From Pseudomonas sp. 8O (GTDB lineage: Bacteria > Pseudomonadota > Gammaproteobacteria > Pseudomonadales > Pseudomonadaceae): a stretch of DNA of 64,000 nt. Position numbers and translations under genes: made by a program. Below, in pieces: positions 38,441 through 48,129 of this stretch. The notes beneath the pieces were generated by a model. That model saw only the letters and a list, made by a program, of their open reading frames with translations. It searched no databases and had not been told where the DNA came from. The stretch lies in the NCBI RefSeq assembly GCF_902506495.1, contig NZ_LR733264.1, forward strand, positions 1,601,312 through 1,665,311. Direction: 5' to 3'. Within the stretch, counting starts at the first letter, position 1. The number at the start of each line of letters is the position of its first letter.

Positions 38441-40108
38441 TCAATCGTGCCAGAGCACGGCTTCGCTGCGCTGCTGCCACTCGGCGAAGCGCTCGCCGTA
38501 GGTGCCCTCGATCACCGCGCGTTTGATTTTCAGGGTCGGCGTCAGGAAACCGTTCTCCACTGCCCAGACCTCCTTGACCAACACCAGGCCTTGCAACCGC
38601 TCATGATGATCAAGACGGCCATTGACCTCGGCGAGCAAGGCCTTGAGGCTGTTTTCCAGTTCATCGCGGCTGTCGTTGGCCGCCTCCTGGCGCCCCACAT
38701 CGGACAGCACGCAAAGGGCTATGGGTTGCGGCAGGCCGTCACCGACCACGCAGACCTGCTCGATACGCGAGTGCTCACCGATGCGGTTTTCGATTGGCGC
38801 CGGCGCCACGTACTTGCCTTTGCTGGTCTTGAAGATTTCCTTGATGCGGCCGGTGAGACGCAGGTTGCCTTCGGCGTCCTGCTCGCCCTTGTCGCCGGTA
38901 CGCAGGAAACCATCGTCAGTCAGCGTCTCGGCGGTCTTGATCGGGTCCTTGTAGTAACCCTGCATGGTCGCGCCACTGCGTACCAGGACTTCGCCATCCT
39001 CGCCGATGCGTACCTCGACGCCCGGGTTGTTCTGGCCGATCCAGCCCTGCTTGAACTTGCCCGGCAGACAGACGTGGGAATAACCACAGTTCTCGGTCAT
39101 GCCATAGACCTCCTGGATCTCCATACCCAGGCGGCGATACCAGTTGAGCAGTGTTTCAGGCACCGGCGCGGCGCCGGACAGCGCATAGCGAATGGCGTCC
39201 AGACCGAGGCCTGCGAGTACCTTGCGACCGATGAAGCGGCCGATGATCGGCAGCCGCAGCAGGCGGTCGAGCTTTTGTGCCGGCATCTTGCTGTATACGC
39301 CCATCTGGAACTTGGTCCAGATGCGCGGCACACCGAACATCACCGTAGGCCGCGCGCGCTTGAGGTCCTCGAGGAAGGTATCCAGGCTTTCGGCAAAGAA
39401 GATCGTCTGCCCGGCATAGAGCGAAGCCAGTTCGACGAACATGCGCTCGGCTACGTGGCACAGCGGCAGGTAGGAGATCAGTCGATCATCCTCACCCACG
39501 CCGAACAGCTTGATGGCGTTGCTGGCGGCGAAACCGAAATTGGAGAAGTTGTGCATCACGCCCTTGGGCGTGCCGGTGGTGCCGGAGGTGTAGATGATGG
39601 TGGCCAGTTGGTTGGCTGCGGGCTTGGGGTCGTCCTGAATCGGCGCGCTGCGCTGCAGGTCATCCCAGCTGTAATCGAAGCTGCCCTGCGGATGCAGCGG
39701 CAGGCTCACGGTCGGCAGCCCCTGCGGCAGGCCCGGGGCCATCGAAGCCCAGTCATCGAGCTTGCCGACGAAGGCCAGGGCTGCTTCGGAATGCTCCAGC
39801 ACCTGGTGCATGGAGTCGGCGGTGAGGTTGGGATACAGCGGTACCGATACGTGGCCCGCCATCCAGATCGCCAGATCGGCAACGATCCAGTGCGCGCAGT
39901 TCTTGGAGATGATGGCGATGCGGCTGCCCTGTGGCAGCTCGCGGCTACGCAACCAACTGGCTGCACGACGAGCCTGTTCGCCCACATCGGCCCAGCTCAG
40001 CTCCAGCAGCTGGCCGCCCCCCAAAGGTTGCACCATGTAGCGTTTGTTCGGGTGCCTTGCTTCACGTTCGTAAAACAGCTCGAGCGGCAAACGGATTGCA
40101 TCAGCCAC
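38441..40108 (-). CDS. AMP-binding acyl-CoA synthetase (FadD-like), GTG start
   Basis: The 555-residue ligase activates a carboxylic acid as acyl-AMP, then acyl-CoA. The motifs are in order: P-loop-like IIYTSGTTGTPKGVM (about 185-200), YGMTENCGY, LRTGDKGEQD and the C-terminal SKGKYVAPAPIEN with catalytic Lys region. The start is a GTG at 40108 because a near-ideal AAAGGAGGAAG lies 5-8 nt upstream. The frame continues to an ATG at 40180, but that would place the operator-like palindrome inside the gene. Chain-length preference is not visible; long-chain acyl is likely by similarity. Confidence 0.88.
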   Translation of the reverse strand: MADAIRLPLELFYEREARHPNKRYMVQPLGGGQLLELSWADVGEQARRAASWLRSRELPQGSRIAIISKNCAHWIVADLAIWMAGHVSVPLYPNLTADSMHQVLEHSEAALAFVGKLDDWASMAPGLPQGLPTVSLPLHPQGSFDYSWDDLQRSAPIQDDPKPAANQLATIIYTSGTTGTPKGVMHNFSNFGFAASNAIKLFGVGEDDRLISYLPLCHVAERMFVELASLYAGQTIFFAESLDTFLEDLKRARPTVMFGVPRIWTKFQMGVYSKMPAQKLDRLLRLPIIGRFIGRKVLAGLGLDAIRYALSGAAPVPETLLNWYRRLGMEIQEVYGMTENCGYSHVCLPGKFKQGWIGQNNPGVEVRIGEDGEVLVRSGATMQGYYKDPIKTAETLTDDGFLRTGDKGEQDAEGNLRLTGRIKEIFKTSKGKYVAPAPIENRIGEHSRIEQVCVVGDGLPQPIALCVLSDVGRQEAANDSRDELENSLKALLAEVNGRLDHHERLQGLVLVKEVWAVENGFLTPTLKIKRAVIEGTYGERFAEWQQRSEAVLWHD

Positions 40109-40139
40109 AGGGCTTCCTCCTTTGTTGTTTTTGTAGGAA

Positions 40140-40163
40140 TCAACCAAGCACTTGCTTGGTTGA
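40140..40163. promoter_or_regulatory. 24-bp operator-like palindrome upstream of the acyl-CoA ligase
   Basis: Arms TCAACCAAGCA and TGCTTGGTTGA (11 bp each, perfect) are separated by CT. It lies 31 bp upstream of the GTG start and directly downstream of a candidate -10. This fits steric repression by a TetR-type regulator of lipid metabolism; the regulator is not identified. Confidence 0.7.
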
Positions 40164-40191
40164 ATATTCCATGCAGACAAAAGAGGCGCAA
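40163..40191 (-). promoter_or_regulatory. Candidate sigma-70 promoter of the acyl-CoA ligase operon
   Basis: On the minus strand TTGCGC (-35) is followed after 17 bp by AATATT (-10). The -10 abuts the palindrome at 40140-40163. No other feature is seen in the 179-bp gap 40109-40287. Confidence 0.45.
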
Positions 40192-40287
40192 GTTAAGAAA
40201 TGTTTCTCGCCTGGACACATGTGCATATGCCGGCGCTACATCGGGCGGGACGCCATTGACGCCGCCAGAGCGCCACGGCGTGATAAA

Positions 40288-40746
40288 TCAGCGAGGGTGG
40301 ATCAGCGCCAGCAGCTCCATCAGCCCCGCGGCCGGGATATCGCCTTCCAGCTCAGCCAGACTGGCGGTACGCATGGGCAGCGGTTCCTGCCGATGACCGT
40401 GCACCAGCAGACCACCCAGCGCGCCGATCAGCGGTTGATGGCTGACCAGCAGCACCTCTGCATGCTCACGCTCATCGAGATACTTCAGGGCATCACGCGG
40501 ATCACTGTCCGGCGTCAGCCAGGCCACGGTGTTTATCTTGCCGGTGAACCCCAGCTCGCTGCGTACCAGCTCGGCCGTCTGTTGGGCACGCACGTAGGGG
40601 CTGGCGACGATGGCGGTCAGGGGCCGACCGGCGAGCTGAGCGGCGGCCTGCTGCACTTCCTTGCGACCATGGGCGGTCAGCTCGCGGGCAGCATCACTGG
40701 CAGCCTGCGGCTCGGCCTCACCATGGCGCAGCAGCCATAGCCTCAC
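40288..40746 (-). CDS. sixA: Phosphohistidine phosphatase SixA
   Basis: SixA dephosphorylates histidine phosphotransfer domains. The 152-residue histidine-phosphatase-fold protein starts MRLWLLRHGEAE with the catalytic H8 in the RHG motif. A second conserved His lies in LLVSHQPLIGAL. The start is GTG, overlapping the DUF4389 stop as GTGA, so translation is coupled. It lies close to the hybrid kinase gene at 42425, which is notable because that kinase signals through a separate HPt protein. Confidence 0.88.
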   Translation of the reverse strand: MRLWLLRHGEAEPQAASDAARELTAHGRKEVQQAAAQLAGRPLTAIVASPYVRAQQTAELVRSELGFTGKINTVAWLTPDSDPRDALKYLDEREHAEVLLVSHQPLIGALGGLLVHGHRQEPLPMRTASLAELEGDIPAAGLMELLALIHPR

Positions 40747-41090
40747 AGTTTGGGCTCCTCGTCGCGCACAGGGTGCGGCGCCGGCGGGATGCTGTGCGCG
40801 GTTTCGCCTTCAGGCGCACGGGGCGTCGGCCAATCGGCGAAAGGCCAGGGTTTTTCATCGGTATTGAAGGTGCCGAAACGACCAATCTGCGCCAGGTACT
40901 GGCTGAGGCTGTCGCCAAAGCCCAGCAGGCTGGCGTTCGGCGCGCCGTAGAACAGGCGGTAACCCAGTTGCAGCAGCACCACGGCGCCGAGCAGCAGCTC
41001 GGCCAGTTGCCAGACGATGACGAAAATCACCATCCACAGAATGCGCAGCAGAATCGACTCGCGCTCCAACTCCTGCTTTTCATCGCTCAT
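40743..41090 (-). CDS. DUF4389 domain membrane protein
   Basis: The 115-residue protein has two membrane helices (about 16-50: ILLRILWMVIFVIVWQLAELLLGAVV is one long hydrophobic stretch with a polar break) and a proline-rich soluble tail. The pattern VIVWQLAELLLG with LFYGAPNASLLGFGDSLSQYL is typical of DUF4389. Function is unknown. It sits 29 bp after gpsA and overlaps sixA, so gpsA-DUF4389-sixA is an operon, as I recall in P. aeruginosa. Confidence 0.82.
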   Translation of the reverse strand: MSDEKQELERESILLRILWMVIFVIVWQLAELLLGAVVLLQLGYRLFYGAPNASLLGFGDSLSQYLAQIGRFGTFNTDEKPWPFADWPTPRAPEGETAHSIPPAPHPVRDEEPKL

Positions 41091-41119
41091 GACTCACTCT
41101 CCTTGATTGGCTGCCGGGT

Positions 41120-42142
41120 TCAGAAACCCGCAGTGGGGATGAAATCGACATCGGTCTTGGGCTCGCCAAGCATCAGCAACTCGATGACCTGGGCCAGCGT
41201 ACGCCCCTCGAAGAGGATGGCATGCAGGCCAGCGACCAGCGGCATGTACACGTCCAGTTCTTCGGCACGGGCCTTGAGCACCTTGAGCGTATTGACCCCT
41301 TCGGCGACTTCGCCAAGGCGCTGCACCGCGTCTTCCAGGCTGAGGCCTTCGCCCAGGGCGAAGCCGACCTGATAGTTGCGGCTCTTTGGTGACGAACAGG
41401 TGACGATCAGGTCGCCGACACCTGCGAGACCGAGGAAGGTCATCGGGTTGGCGCCGAGCTTGACCGCAAAACGGGTCATTTCCGCCAGAGCACGGGTGAT
41501 CAGCATGCTTTTGGTGTTCTCGCCCATGCCCAGCGCCGCCGCCATACCGGACATGATGGCGTAGACATTCTTCAACGCGCCGCCGAGCTCGACGCCGAAA
41601 CGGTCGGCACTGGCGTAGACGCGGAAGGTCCTGCCGTGCAGAGCCTGCTGCACGCGCAGGCACAGTTCTTCATCTTCACTGGCGATCACCGTGGCGGTCA
41701 GCGCGTGATCCGCCACTTCCTTGGCCAGATTCGGCCCGGACAGCACGCCGATACGCGCATCGGGGGCGATCTCTTCGAGAATCTGGCTCATCAGCTTGAA
41801 GGTCTTGGCTTCGATGCCCTTGGTGGTGCTGATCAGCATCTTGCCCGCCAACTGCGCCGCCACCGGTTGCAGGGCATCGCGCAGGGCGCTGGAAGGCAAC
41901 GCGACCAGCACCAGCTCGGCCTGCTGCAGCACGCCGCTCAGGTCGCTGGTCGGCTCGATACCGCCATGCAGCTTGACGCCCTTCAGATAGCGCGGGTTCT
42001 CGCCGCTCTGACGCATCTGCTCGGCCTGCTCGGGGTCACGCATCCACTGCAGGACGCGCTGGCCGTTCTCCGCCAGCAGATTGGCCAGGGCGGTACCAAA
42101 GCTGCCGCCGCCGAGTACGGCAATGGGTTGGAGCTGTGTCAT
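41120..42142 (-). CDS. gpsA: Glycerol-3-phosphate dehydrogenase [NAD(P)+]
   Basis: GpsA reduces dihydroxyacetone phosphate to sn-glycerol 3-phosphate, the backbone of phospholipids. The 340-residue protein has an N-terminal Rossmann motif [13 protein letters not shown]. It also has the LISTTKGIE and [12 protein letters not shown] segments and the catalytic-Lys region [12 protein letters not shown] 42142 is preceded by GGAAGA; the in-frame ATG at 42163 is less likely. It is divergent from the hybrid kinase across 282 bp that show no other gene. Confidence 0.95.
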   Translation of the reverse strand: MTQLQPIAVLGGGSFGTALANLLAENGQRVLQWMRDPEQAEQMRQSGENPRYLKGVKLHGGIEPTSDLSGVLQQAELVLVALPSSALRDALQPVAAQLAGKMLISTTKGIEAKTFKLMSQILEEIAPDARIGVLSGPNLAKEVADHALTATVIASEDEELCLRVQQALHGRTFRVYASADRFGVELGGALKNVYAIMSGMAAALGMGENTKSMLITRALAEMTRFAVKLGANPMTFLGLAGVGDLIVTCSSPKSRNYQVGFALGEGLSLEDAVQRLGEVAEGVNTLKVLKARAEELDVYMPLVAGLHAILFEGRTLAQVIELLMLGEPKTDVDFIPTAGF

Positions 42143-42424
42143 AGGTCTTCCGAATGAGGCCATGCGTGATGGCGGTCTGTAGGCATTATACGGAGCCGAG
42201 AGTACCCGGCCAGGGCAAAAGTTCAGTGCAGACCACCGGCAGAGAGGGGCAAACGAGAATTACCGCAGAGTGCAGACGCCTGACGCTGGCAAAGCGCGTC
42301 GGGTCAGTTAACATGCCGGATTGACCATAATTGCCAAGGACGATTCGTGCCCACAGGCTGCCCCTTGCCCCCGCCCTGCGCCTATCGTCAGGCAGCAGCG
42401 CCGCTTTCCAGGGACGATAGAGCC

Positions 42425-44323
42425 ATGAACAAGCGTCGCGGCTGGAACATTCACACCCGCACCCAGTTGATCAGTGTCGGCCCTGCCCTGCTGCTGACCC
42501 TGCTGCTGACCGGTTTTCTCACCTTCACCCGCCTGCAGGACCTGCGCCTGGAGCAGGGTCATATCGGCCAGTTGATTGCCAATCAACTGGCGCCAGCCAC
42601 CGAATATGGTGTGCTCAACGACAACCTCAGTACCCTGGAAAGCCTGCTGCGCGCCACCCTCAGCACCCCCGACGTGCGTTTCGCCGAAGTACGCGACCGC
42701 GACGACAACATTCTGGTGTATGTCGAACGCCCCAAGGAACAAGGTCACAGCACGCCGCAGGTCGAGGTGTTCCAGGCACCGATTCGCCTACAGGGCCAGC
42801 CTGCCCACACGCAAGTGCTGCCACCTCTGGGCAAGGCACTCGGCGACGGCTACCTGGGCCGGGTGGTGGTGGGCATGTCCAACGACACCTTCAATACGCG
42901 CCAGCAAGAGATACTGTTCAAGGCCGGTATTCTGTCGCTGTTGGCGCTACTGCTGACCTTTCTCCTCGCCAGACGCCTGGCCAGGCGTCTGGCGCAGCCG
43001 ATGAGCGCCATGGGCCAAGCCCTGGAACGCATTCAGAGCGGCGACTATCGCCCCTCGCTGATCGAGCGCGGCAATGACGAACTGACCGACCTCGCCCGGC
43101 ATATCAATAACCTCGCCTGCGCCCTCGAGCAGAGCGGTCGCGAGCAGCAACAGGCGATTGCCGAATTGATCCAGGCGCGCGAGGAATCCGAGCAGGCCAA
43201 CCGGGCCAAGTCTGACTTCCTGGCCATGATGAGCCACGAACTGCGCACGCCCATGAATGGCGTGCTGGGCATGCTGCAACTGCTTGAAACCACCAGCCTG
43301 AACGACGAGCAGAATGAATACGCCGCATTGGCCACAGAGTCTACCGAGCACCTGCTCAAGGTGATCAACGACATCCTCGATTTCTCGCGGATAGAACGTG
43401 GCGCCCTGGAGCTCGAAGCCATCCCCTTCAGCCTGCTGGAGCTGTTGCAAGGCTCGGTGCAGGTATTCCAGCACAGCGCTCAGCAACGTGGTCTGCAACT
43501 GCTACTGGAAACCCAGCCAGGCCTGGATCAGATGGAGATGCGCGGCGACCCCACGCGCATCCGGCAGATTCTGGTCAATCTGATCGGCAACGCACTGAAG
43601 TTCACCGAAGAAGGCCAGATTCGCGTGGAAACCCGCTGGCAGAAGCTGGATGACCAGGTGCTGTGGTTCACCTGCGCCGTACGCGACAGTGGCATCGGCA
43701 TCGACGACGAGCGCCTAGAGCATATGTTCGATGCCTTCCAGCAGGCGGACACCTCGATTTCCCGCCGCTACGGTGGCACCGGCCTCGGTCTGCCGATCGC
43801 GCGCACCCTGGCCGAACGCATGGGCGGCACCCTGCGCGCAGAAAGCCAGCTGGGCGCGGGTTCGGTGTTCACCCTGGAAATACCGCTGCCCTTTCTGGCC
43901 CGCAACGAAACCGCACAACGCAGTGACAACCAGAACCTGGGCAGCGGCGACGGTCAGGCGGTATTGCTGGTGGAGGACAATCCGGTCAACCAGACGGTCA
44001 TCGAGGCCATGTTGCGCAGCCTTGGCTATCAGGTCAGTCTGGTCGGCGATGGTCAGCAGGCCGTACAGAACTGCTGCCGACACGATTACGCCGCTATCCT
44101 GATGGACTGCAGGCTGCCCCTGATGGACGGCTACGAGGCAACGCGGCAGATCCGTCAGTTCCAGCAATACCAACAGGTGCCGATCATCGCCCTGACCGCC
44201 AACGCCCTGCAGGGTGACCGCGAAGCCTGTCTGGAGGCGGGAATGAACGATTACCTGGCAAAACCGTTCAAACGAGCGGATTTGCAACGCATTCTGCTGC
44301 GCTGGCTGCCAGCCCGACCATAG
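42425..44323 (+). CDS. Hybrid sensor histidine kinase (BarA/GacS-like, orthologue of PA1611 by context)
   Basis: The 632-residue kinase has two membrane helices (about 17-37 and 165-188) flanking a periplasmic domain, then HAMP. HisKA follows with phospho-acceptor H271 (MMSHELRTPMNG), the HATPase (NALKFTEEG, DSGIGID, YGGTGLGLPIA) and a receiver with D561 (LMDCRLPLMDGYE). No C-terminal HPt domain is present. The place directly upstream of fabA-fabB is that of P. aeruginosa PA1611, which I recall acts through HptB and contacts RetS. A GTG at 42347 has a better ribosome site (AAGGACG) and would add 26 residues. Confidence 0.87.
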   Translation: MNKRRGWNIHTRTQLISVGPALLLTLLLTGFLTFTRLQDLRLEQGHIGQLIANQLAPATEYGVLNDNLSTLESLLRATLSTPDVRFAEVRDRDDNILVYVERPKEQGHSTPQVEVFQAPIRLQGQPAHTQVLPPLGKALGDGYLGRVVVGMSNDTFNTRQQEILFKAGILSLLALLLTFLLARRLARRLAQPMSAMGQALERIQSGDYRPSLIERGNDELTDLARHINNLACALEQSGREQQQAIAELIQAREESEQANRAKSDFLAMMSHELRTPMNGVLGMLQLLETTSLNDEQNEYAALATESTEHLLKVINDILDFSRIERGALELEAIPFSLLELLQGSVQVFQHSAQQRGLQLLLETQPGLDQMEMRGDPTRIRQILVNLIGNALKFTEEGQIRVETRWQKLDDQVLWFTCAVRDSGIGIDDERLEHMFDAFQQADTSISRRYGGTGLGLPIARTLAERMGGTLRAESQLGAGSVFTLEIPLPFLARNETAQRSDNQNLGSGDGQAVLLVEDNPVNQTVIEAMLRSLGYQVSLVGDGQQAVQNCCRHDYAAILMDCRLPLMDGYEATRQIRQFQQYQQVPIIALTANALQGDREACLEAGMNDYLAKPFKRADLQRILLRWLPARP

Positions 44324-44394
44324 GCGAGTGGCGCCCGTGACAAGCTGCCGTTACAAGGGGAAACTGCTGTGCCTGTGACATTCCAATGCCAGCA

Positions 44395-44410
44395 GAGTAC
44401 AACTGTACTC
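44395..44410. promoter_or_regulatory. 16-bp palindrome in the fabA promoter region
   Basis: GAGTACA-AC-TGTACTC has perfect 7-bp arms and lies 128-143 bp upstream of the fabA start in the 214-bp gap 44324-44537. Unsaturated fatty acid genes of Pseudomonas are controlled by TetR-type regulators such as DesT. Whether this is a DesT site cannot be judged here. A weak -10 candidate (TATGAC) lies about 35 bp downstream. Confidence 0.5.
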
Positions 44411-44537
44411 AGTGCGCTGTGACTTTCACCACAACGCAACAGTCTATGACTAGGCTGCCGGCAGACGCCTATCAAGACGTCGTCGGCCAGGACGATTCGC
44501 CCAGCCTTAGAAGCGTGGGGACAATTGAGGAGCTCGC

Positions 44538-45053
44538 ATGACAAGACAAAACGCCTACACCCGGGAAGACCTGCTCGCCTGCAGCCGCGGCGAACTGTTC
44601 GGCCCGGGGAACGCGCAACTGCCCGCCCCAAACATGCTGATGATCGATCGCATCGCTCACATCAGCGAAACCGGCGGCAAGTACGGCAAGGGCGAAATCG
44701 TCGCTGAGCTCGATATCAATCCGGACCTGTGGTTCTTCGGCTGCCACTTCGAGGGCGACCCGGTAATGCCGGGCTGCCTCGGTCTCGACGCCATGTGGCA
44801 GCTGGTCGGCTTCTACCTCGGCTGGCAAGGCAACCCGGGGCGCGGCCGTGCCCTGGGTAGCGGCGAAGTGAAATTCTTCGGTCAGGTACTGCCGACCGCC
44901 AAGAAGGTCACCTACAACATTCACATCAAGCGCACCATCAGCCGCTCGCTGATCCTCGGCATCGCCGATGGCACCGTAGCCGTCGACGGTCGCGAAATTT
45001 ATAGCGCCGAAGGCCTGCGCGTCGGCCTGTTCACCTCCACCGACAGTTTCTGA
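44538..45053 (+). CDS. fabA: 3-hydroxydecanoyl-ACP dehydratase/isomerase
   Basis: FabA dehydrates 3-hydroxydecanoyl-ACP and isomerises trans-2 to cis-3-decenoyl-ACP, the branch point to unsaturated fatty acids. The 171-residue hotdog protein has the catalytic pair H70 ([10 protein letters not shown]) and D84 (GCLGLDAMW), at the same positions as E. coli FabA. GAGGAG lies 5 nt before the ATG. fabB follows after 11 bp. Confidence 0.97.
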   Translation: MTRQNAYTREDLLACSRGELFGPGNAQLPAPNMLMIDRIAHISETGGKYGKGEIVAELDINPDLWFFGCHFEGDPVMPGCLGLDAMWQLVGFYLGWQGNPGRGRALGSGEVKFFGQVLPTAKKVTYNIHIKRTISRSLILGIADGTVAVDGREIYSAEGLRVGLFTSTDSF

Positions 45054-45064
45054 AGGACTTGCAC

Positions 45065-46285
45065 ATGCGTCGTGTAGTGATCACCGGTCTGGGCATCGTT
45101 TCCTGCCTGGGCAATGACAAAGAAGCCGTTGCCGGCAGCCTTCGCGCAGGCAAATCAGGCATCCGTTTCAACCCCTCCTACGCCGAAATGGGCCTGCGTA
45201 GTCATGTCTCCGGTTCGGTCAACCTGAACCTGGAAGAGCTGATCGACCGCAAACTGTTCCGCTTCATGGGCGACGCTGCGGCCTACGCCTATCTGTCGAT
45301 GGAACAGGCGATCAAGGATTCCGGCCTCAGCGAAGAGCAGATTTCCAATCCGCGCACCGGCCTGATCGCCGGTTCCGGTGGCGCTTCCACCGTCAACCAG
45401 ATGGAAGCCATCGATACCCTGCGCGAAAAAGGCGTCAAGCGCATCGGCCCATACCGCGTGACCCGCACCATGGGCAGCACCGTATCGGCGTGCCTGGCGA
45501 CTCCGTTCAAGATCAAGGGCGTCAACTTCTCCATCTCCTCGGCCTGCGCCACCAGCGCGCATTGCATCGGCCAGGCCATGGAGCAGATCCAGCTGGGCAA
45601 ACAGGACGTGGTCTTCGCCGGTGGCGGCGAAGAAGAGCACTGGAGCCAGAGCTGCCTGTTCGACGCCATGGGCGCCCTCTCCACCCAGTACAACGAAACC
45701 CCGGAAAAGGCTTCGCGCGCCTACGACGCCAAGCGTGACGGTTTCGTCATCGCCGGCGGTGGTGGCATGGTCGTGGTCGAGGAGCTGGAACACGCTCTGG
45801 CCCGTGGCGCCAAGATCTACGCGGAAATCGTCGGCTACGGCGCGACCTCCGATGGTTACGACATGGTCGCCCCGAGCGGTGAAGGTGCGATCCGCTGCAT
45901 GCAGCAGGCGCTGGCCACCGTTGACACCCCGATCGACTACCTCAACACCCACGGCACCTCGACGCCGGTTGGCGACGTTGCGGAGATCAAAGGTGTGCGC
46001 GCCGTGTTCGGCGACAAGGCCCCGGCCATCAGCTCGACCAAGAGCCTGTCCGGCCATAGCCTCGGCGCTGCCGGCGTGCAGGAAGCGATCTACTGCATGC
46101 TGATGATGGAAGGCAACTTCATCGCCGCTTCGGCGAACATCGACGAGCTCGACCCGGAAGTGGCCGATATGCCGATACAGCTCACCACCGTCGAGAACGC
46201 CAAGCTCGATACCGTGATGAGCAACAGCTTCGGTTTTGGTGGCACCAATGCCACCCTGGTGCTCAAGCGCTGGGCCGGCAAGTAA
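45065..46285 (+). CDS. fabB: 3-oxoacyl-ACP synthase I
   Basis: FabB elongates cis-3-decenoyl-ACP produced by FabA and is required for unsaturated fatty acids. The 406-residue condensing enzyme has the Cys-His-His triad C161 (SSACATSAH), H296 ([11 protein letters not shown]) and H331 ([11 protein letters not shown]). ATG 45065 is chosen; a TTG two codons earlier is not needed. It ends at a perfect terminator at 46303. It forms the classical fabAB operon. Confidence 0.97.
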   Translation: MRRVVITGLGIVSCLGNDKEAVAGSLRAGKSGIRFNPSYAEMGLRSHVSGSVNLNLEELIDRKLFRFMGDAAAYAYLSMEQAIKDSGLSEEQISNPRTGLIAGSGGASTVNQMEAIDTLREKGVKRIGPYRVTRTMGSTVSACLATPFKIKGVNFSISSACATSAHCIGQAMEQIQLGKQDVVFAGGGEEEHWSQSCLFDAMGALSTQYNETPEKASRAYDAKRDGFVIAGGGGMVVVEELEHALARGAKIYAEIVGYGATSDGYDMVAPSGEGAIRCMQQALATVDTPIDYLNTHGTSTPVGDVAEIKGVRAVFGDKAPAISSTKSLSGHSLGAAGVQEAIYCMLMMEGNFIAASANIDELDPEVADMPIQLTTVENAKLDTVMSNSFGFGGTNATLVLKRWAGK

Positions 46286-46302
46286 CAGCTGCCGCGGTAA
46301 AG

Positions 46303-46328
46303 AAAACGGCGCCTTCGGGCGCCGTTTT
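46303..46328 (+). terminator. Intrinsic terminator after fabB
   Basis: A perfect 11-bp stem AAAACGGCGCC/GGCGCCGTTTT with a UUCG tetraloop lies 17 bp after the fabB stop. It is symmetrical, so it may also serve the convergent chemoreceptor gene. Confidence 0.93.
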
Positions 46329-46369
46329 CGTTCGTGCTGCTTTGTACGGGAGAGGGAGCAGGTCGTGCC

Positions 46370-47995
46370 TCAGACCTTGAAGCGCGCGACCAGGTTGTTC
46401 AGGTCGATCGCCAGGCGCGACAGCTCCTGACTGGCCGCGCTGGTCTGGTTGGCACCCGCCGAACTCTGCAGCGAAAGATCGCGAATGTTGACCAGATTGC
46501 GGTCCACTTCCCTGGCTACCTGGGCCTGCTCTTCCGACGCACTGGCAATCACCAGGTTGCGTTCGTTGATCGAGGAAATCGCCTGGGTGATCAGCTCCAG
46601 TGCCGTACCCGCAGCCTGGGCTACCTCAAGGGTGGAACGGGCGCGACTGTTGCTGCTCTGCATCGAACCGACCGCCTGATCGGTGCCACTTTGAATGGCG
46701 CCGATCATCTGTTCGATCTCCTGGGTGGATTGCTGAGTGCGATGCGCCAGCGCGCGCACCTCGTCAGCCACGACAGCAAAGCCGCGCCCTGCATCACCGG
46801 CCCGCGCCGCCTCGATGGCAGCGTTGAGTGCCAGCAGGTTGGTCTGCTCGGCGATGGAGCGGATCACGTCGAGCACCTTGCTGATCTCACGAACCCGCTC
46901 GGCCAACTTCTCGACCTCACCCGCAGTGCCGTTTACATCATCGGCCAGCTGACTGATCGAGCTCACGGTCTGGCGTACCTGCTCGCGCCCCTGCAGCGCC
47001 GTAGCATTGGATTCACGTGACGCCTCGGAGGTGCTTACGGCATTGCGCGCTACCTCTTCGACTGCAGCAGTCATCTCGTTGACTGCCGTAGCAGCCTGCT
47101 CGATCTCGGTGTTCTGCTGATGCAGGCCGCGAGTCGAATCTTCGGTCACCGCATGTAGCTCTTCGGATGCCGACGCCAGTTGATTGGACGAATCAGCGAT
47201 GCTCTGGATAGTGCTGCGCAGACTCTGCTGCATGCTTTTCAGGGCGCTGAGCAAACGCGCGGGCTCGTCGCTACCTTCAGCATGAATCACCTGCGTCAGA
47301 TCGCCAGATGCCACCACCTCGGCCACCCGCACCGCTTCACTCAACGGCGCGACAATGCTGCGCGTCAACAGCATCGCCAGCACGATGGTAGCCAGAGTCG
47401 CCAGAATCATCATGGCGATGACCCAGATACGTGCTGACTCCGCCACCTGCCTGGCCGATTCGCCTGCTGCCACAGCGCTCACACGATTCATCTCGATCAA
47501 CTTGCCGAGGCCCTGCATCATGGCATCGGCGTGCTGGTTGAGCACGCCGCCAGCCACCTCGATGGCAGCATCGAAATCACCCTGGCGTAGCGACTCCACG
47601 ATTCGAGTCTGCTCCTGCAAGTATGCCGCCTCGGAGCGCTTGAACTCGTCGTAGATGCCGCGCTCCTCGGTGCTGGAAATCAGTTGTTCATAGGCCTCCT
47701 GGCTCTTGGCAAGGGATGCGCGCACGTCCTCAACCAGCCGAAGATTAGCCTGCACCTGGGCCGAATCGCGATTAAGCATCGAACGCAAGGTAACGGCGCG
47801 CAACCGCAAGATATTCTTGGACACATCGCCAATGGCCAAGACGCTTGGCAGCCAATTCTCATTGACCTCGTCGGACCGCTCGCGCATTTCCCCCATCTGC
47901 ATCAATGAAAATATTCCAAGCAGCACAACCAGCAGAGCGACCAGTCCGAACCCCAGAGCCGCACGGGGGGCGATTGAAAGATTACGCAGCGACAT
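46370..47995 (-). CDS. Methyl-accepting chemotaxis protein (four-helix-bundle sensor)
   Basis: The 541-residue receptor has helix 1 ([21 protein letters not shown], about 12-32) and a periplasmic helical domain of about 150 residues of the 4HB_MCP type. Helix 2, HAMP and the signalling hairpin with tip [20 protein letters not shown] follow. GGGAG lies 8 nt before ATG 47995. The open frame to 48178 adds 61 residues without support. P. aeruginosa also has a chemoreceptor next to fabB. Ligand unknown. Confidence 0.88.
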   Translation of the reverse strand: MSLRNLSIAPRAALGFGLVALLVVLLGIFSLMQMGEMRERSDEVNENWLPSVLAIGDVSKNILRLRAVTLRSMLNRDSAQVQANLRLVEDVRASLAKSQEAYEQLISSTEERGIYDEFKRSEAAYLQEQTRIVESLRQGDFDAAIEVAGGVLNQHADAMMQGLGKLIEMNRVSAVAAGESARQVAESARIWVIAMMILATLATIVLAMLLTRSIVAPLSEAVRVAEVVASGDLTQVIHAEGSDEPARLLSALKSMQQSLRSTIQSIADSSNQLASASEELHAVTEDSTRGLHQQNTEIEQAATAVNEMTAAVEEVARNAVSTSEASRESNATALQGREQVRQTVSSISQLADDVNGTAGEVEKLAERVREISKVLDVIRSIAEQTNLLALNAAIEAARAGDAGRGFAVVADEVRALAHRTQQSTQEIEQMIGAIQSGTDQAVGSMQSSNSRARSTLEVAQAAGTALELITQAISSINERNLVIASASEEQAQVAREVDRNLVNIRDLSLQSSAGANQTSAASQELSRLAIDLNNLVARFKV

Positions 47996-48129
47996 TTTTG
48001 AAGCTCCCATTGCGCGCAGAAATCGAGACATCCTCAGCCATACCTGGCCAAGGATCGGGAGGATTGCGCTGATCCCTGACGGCTTATCGGCCTTATGTCC
48101 GCGCGCTTTATAAGGAAAAGGAAAATATT

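Noticed and set aside
38243..40396. 717-codon plus-strand open frame opposite the acyl-CoA ligase
   Set aside because: Same reason: the minus strand encodes the full set of ligase motifs, and the antisense product matches no family I know.
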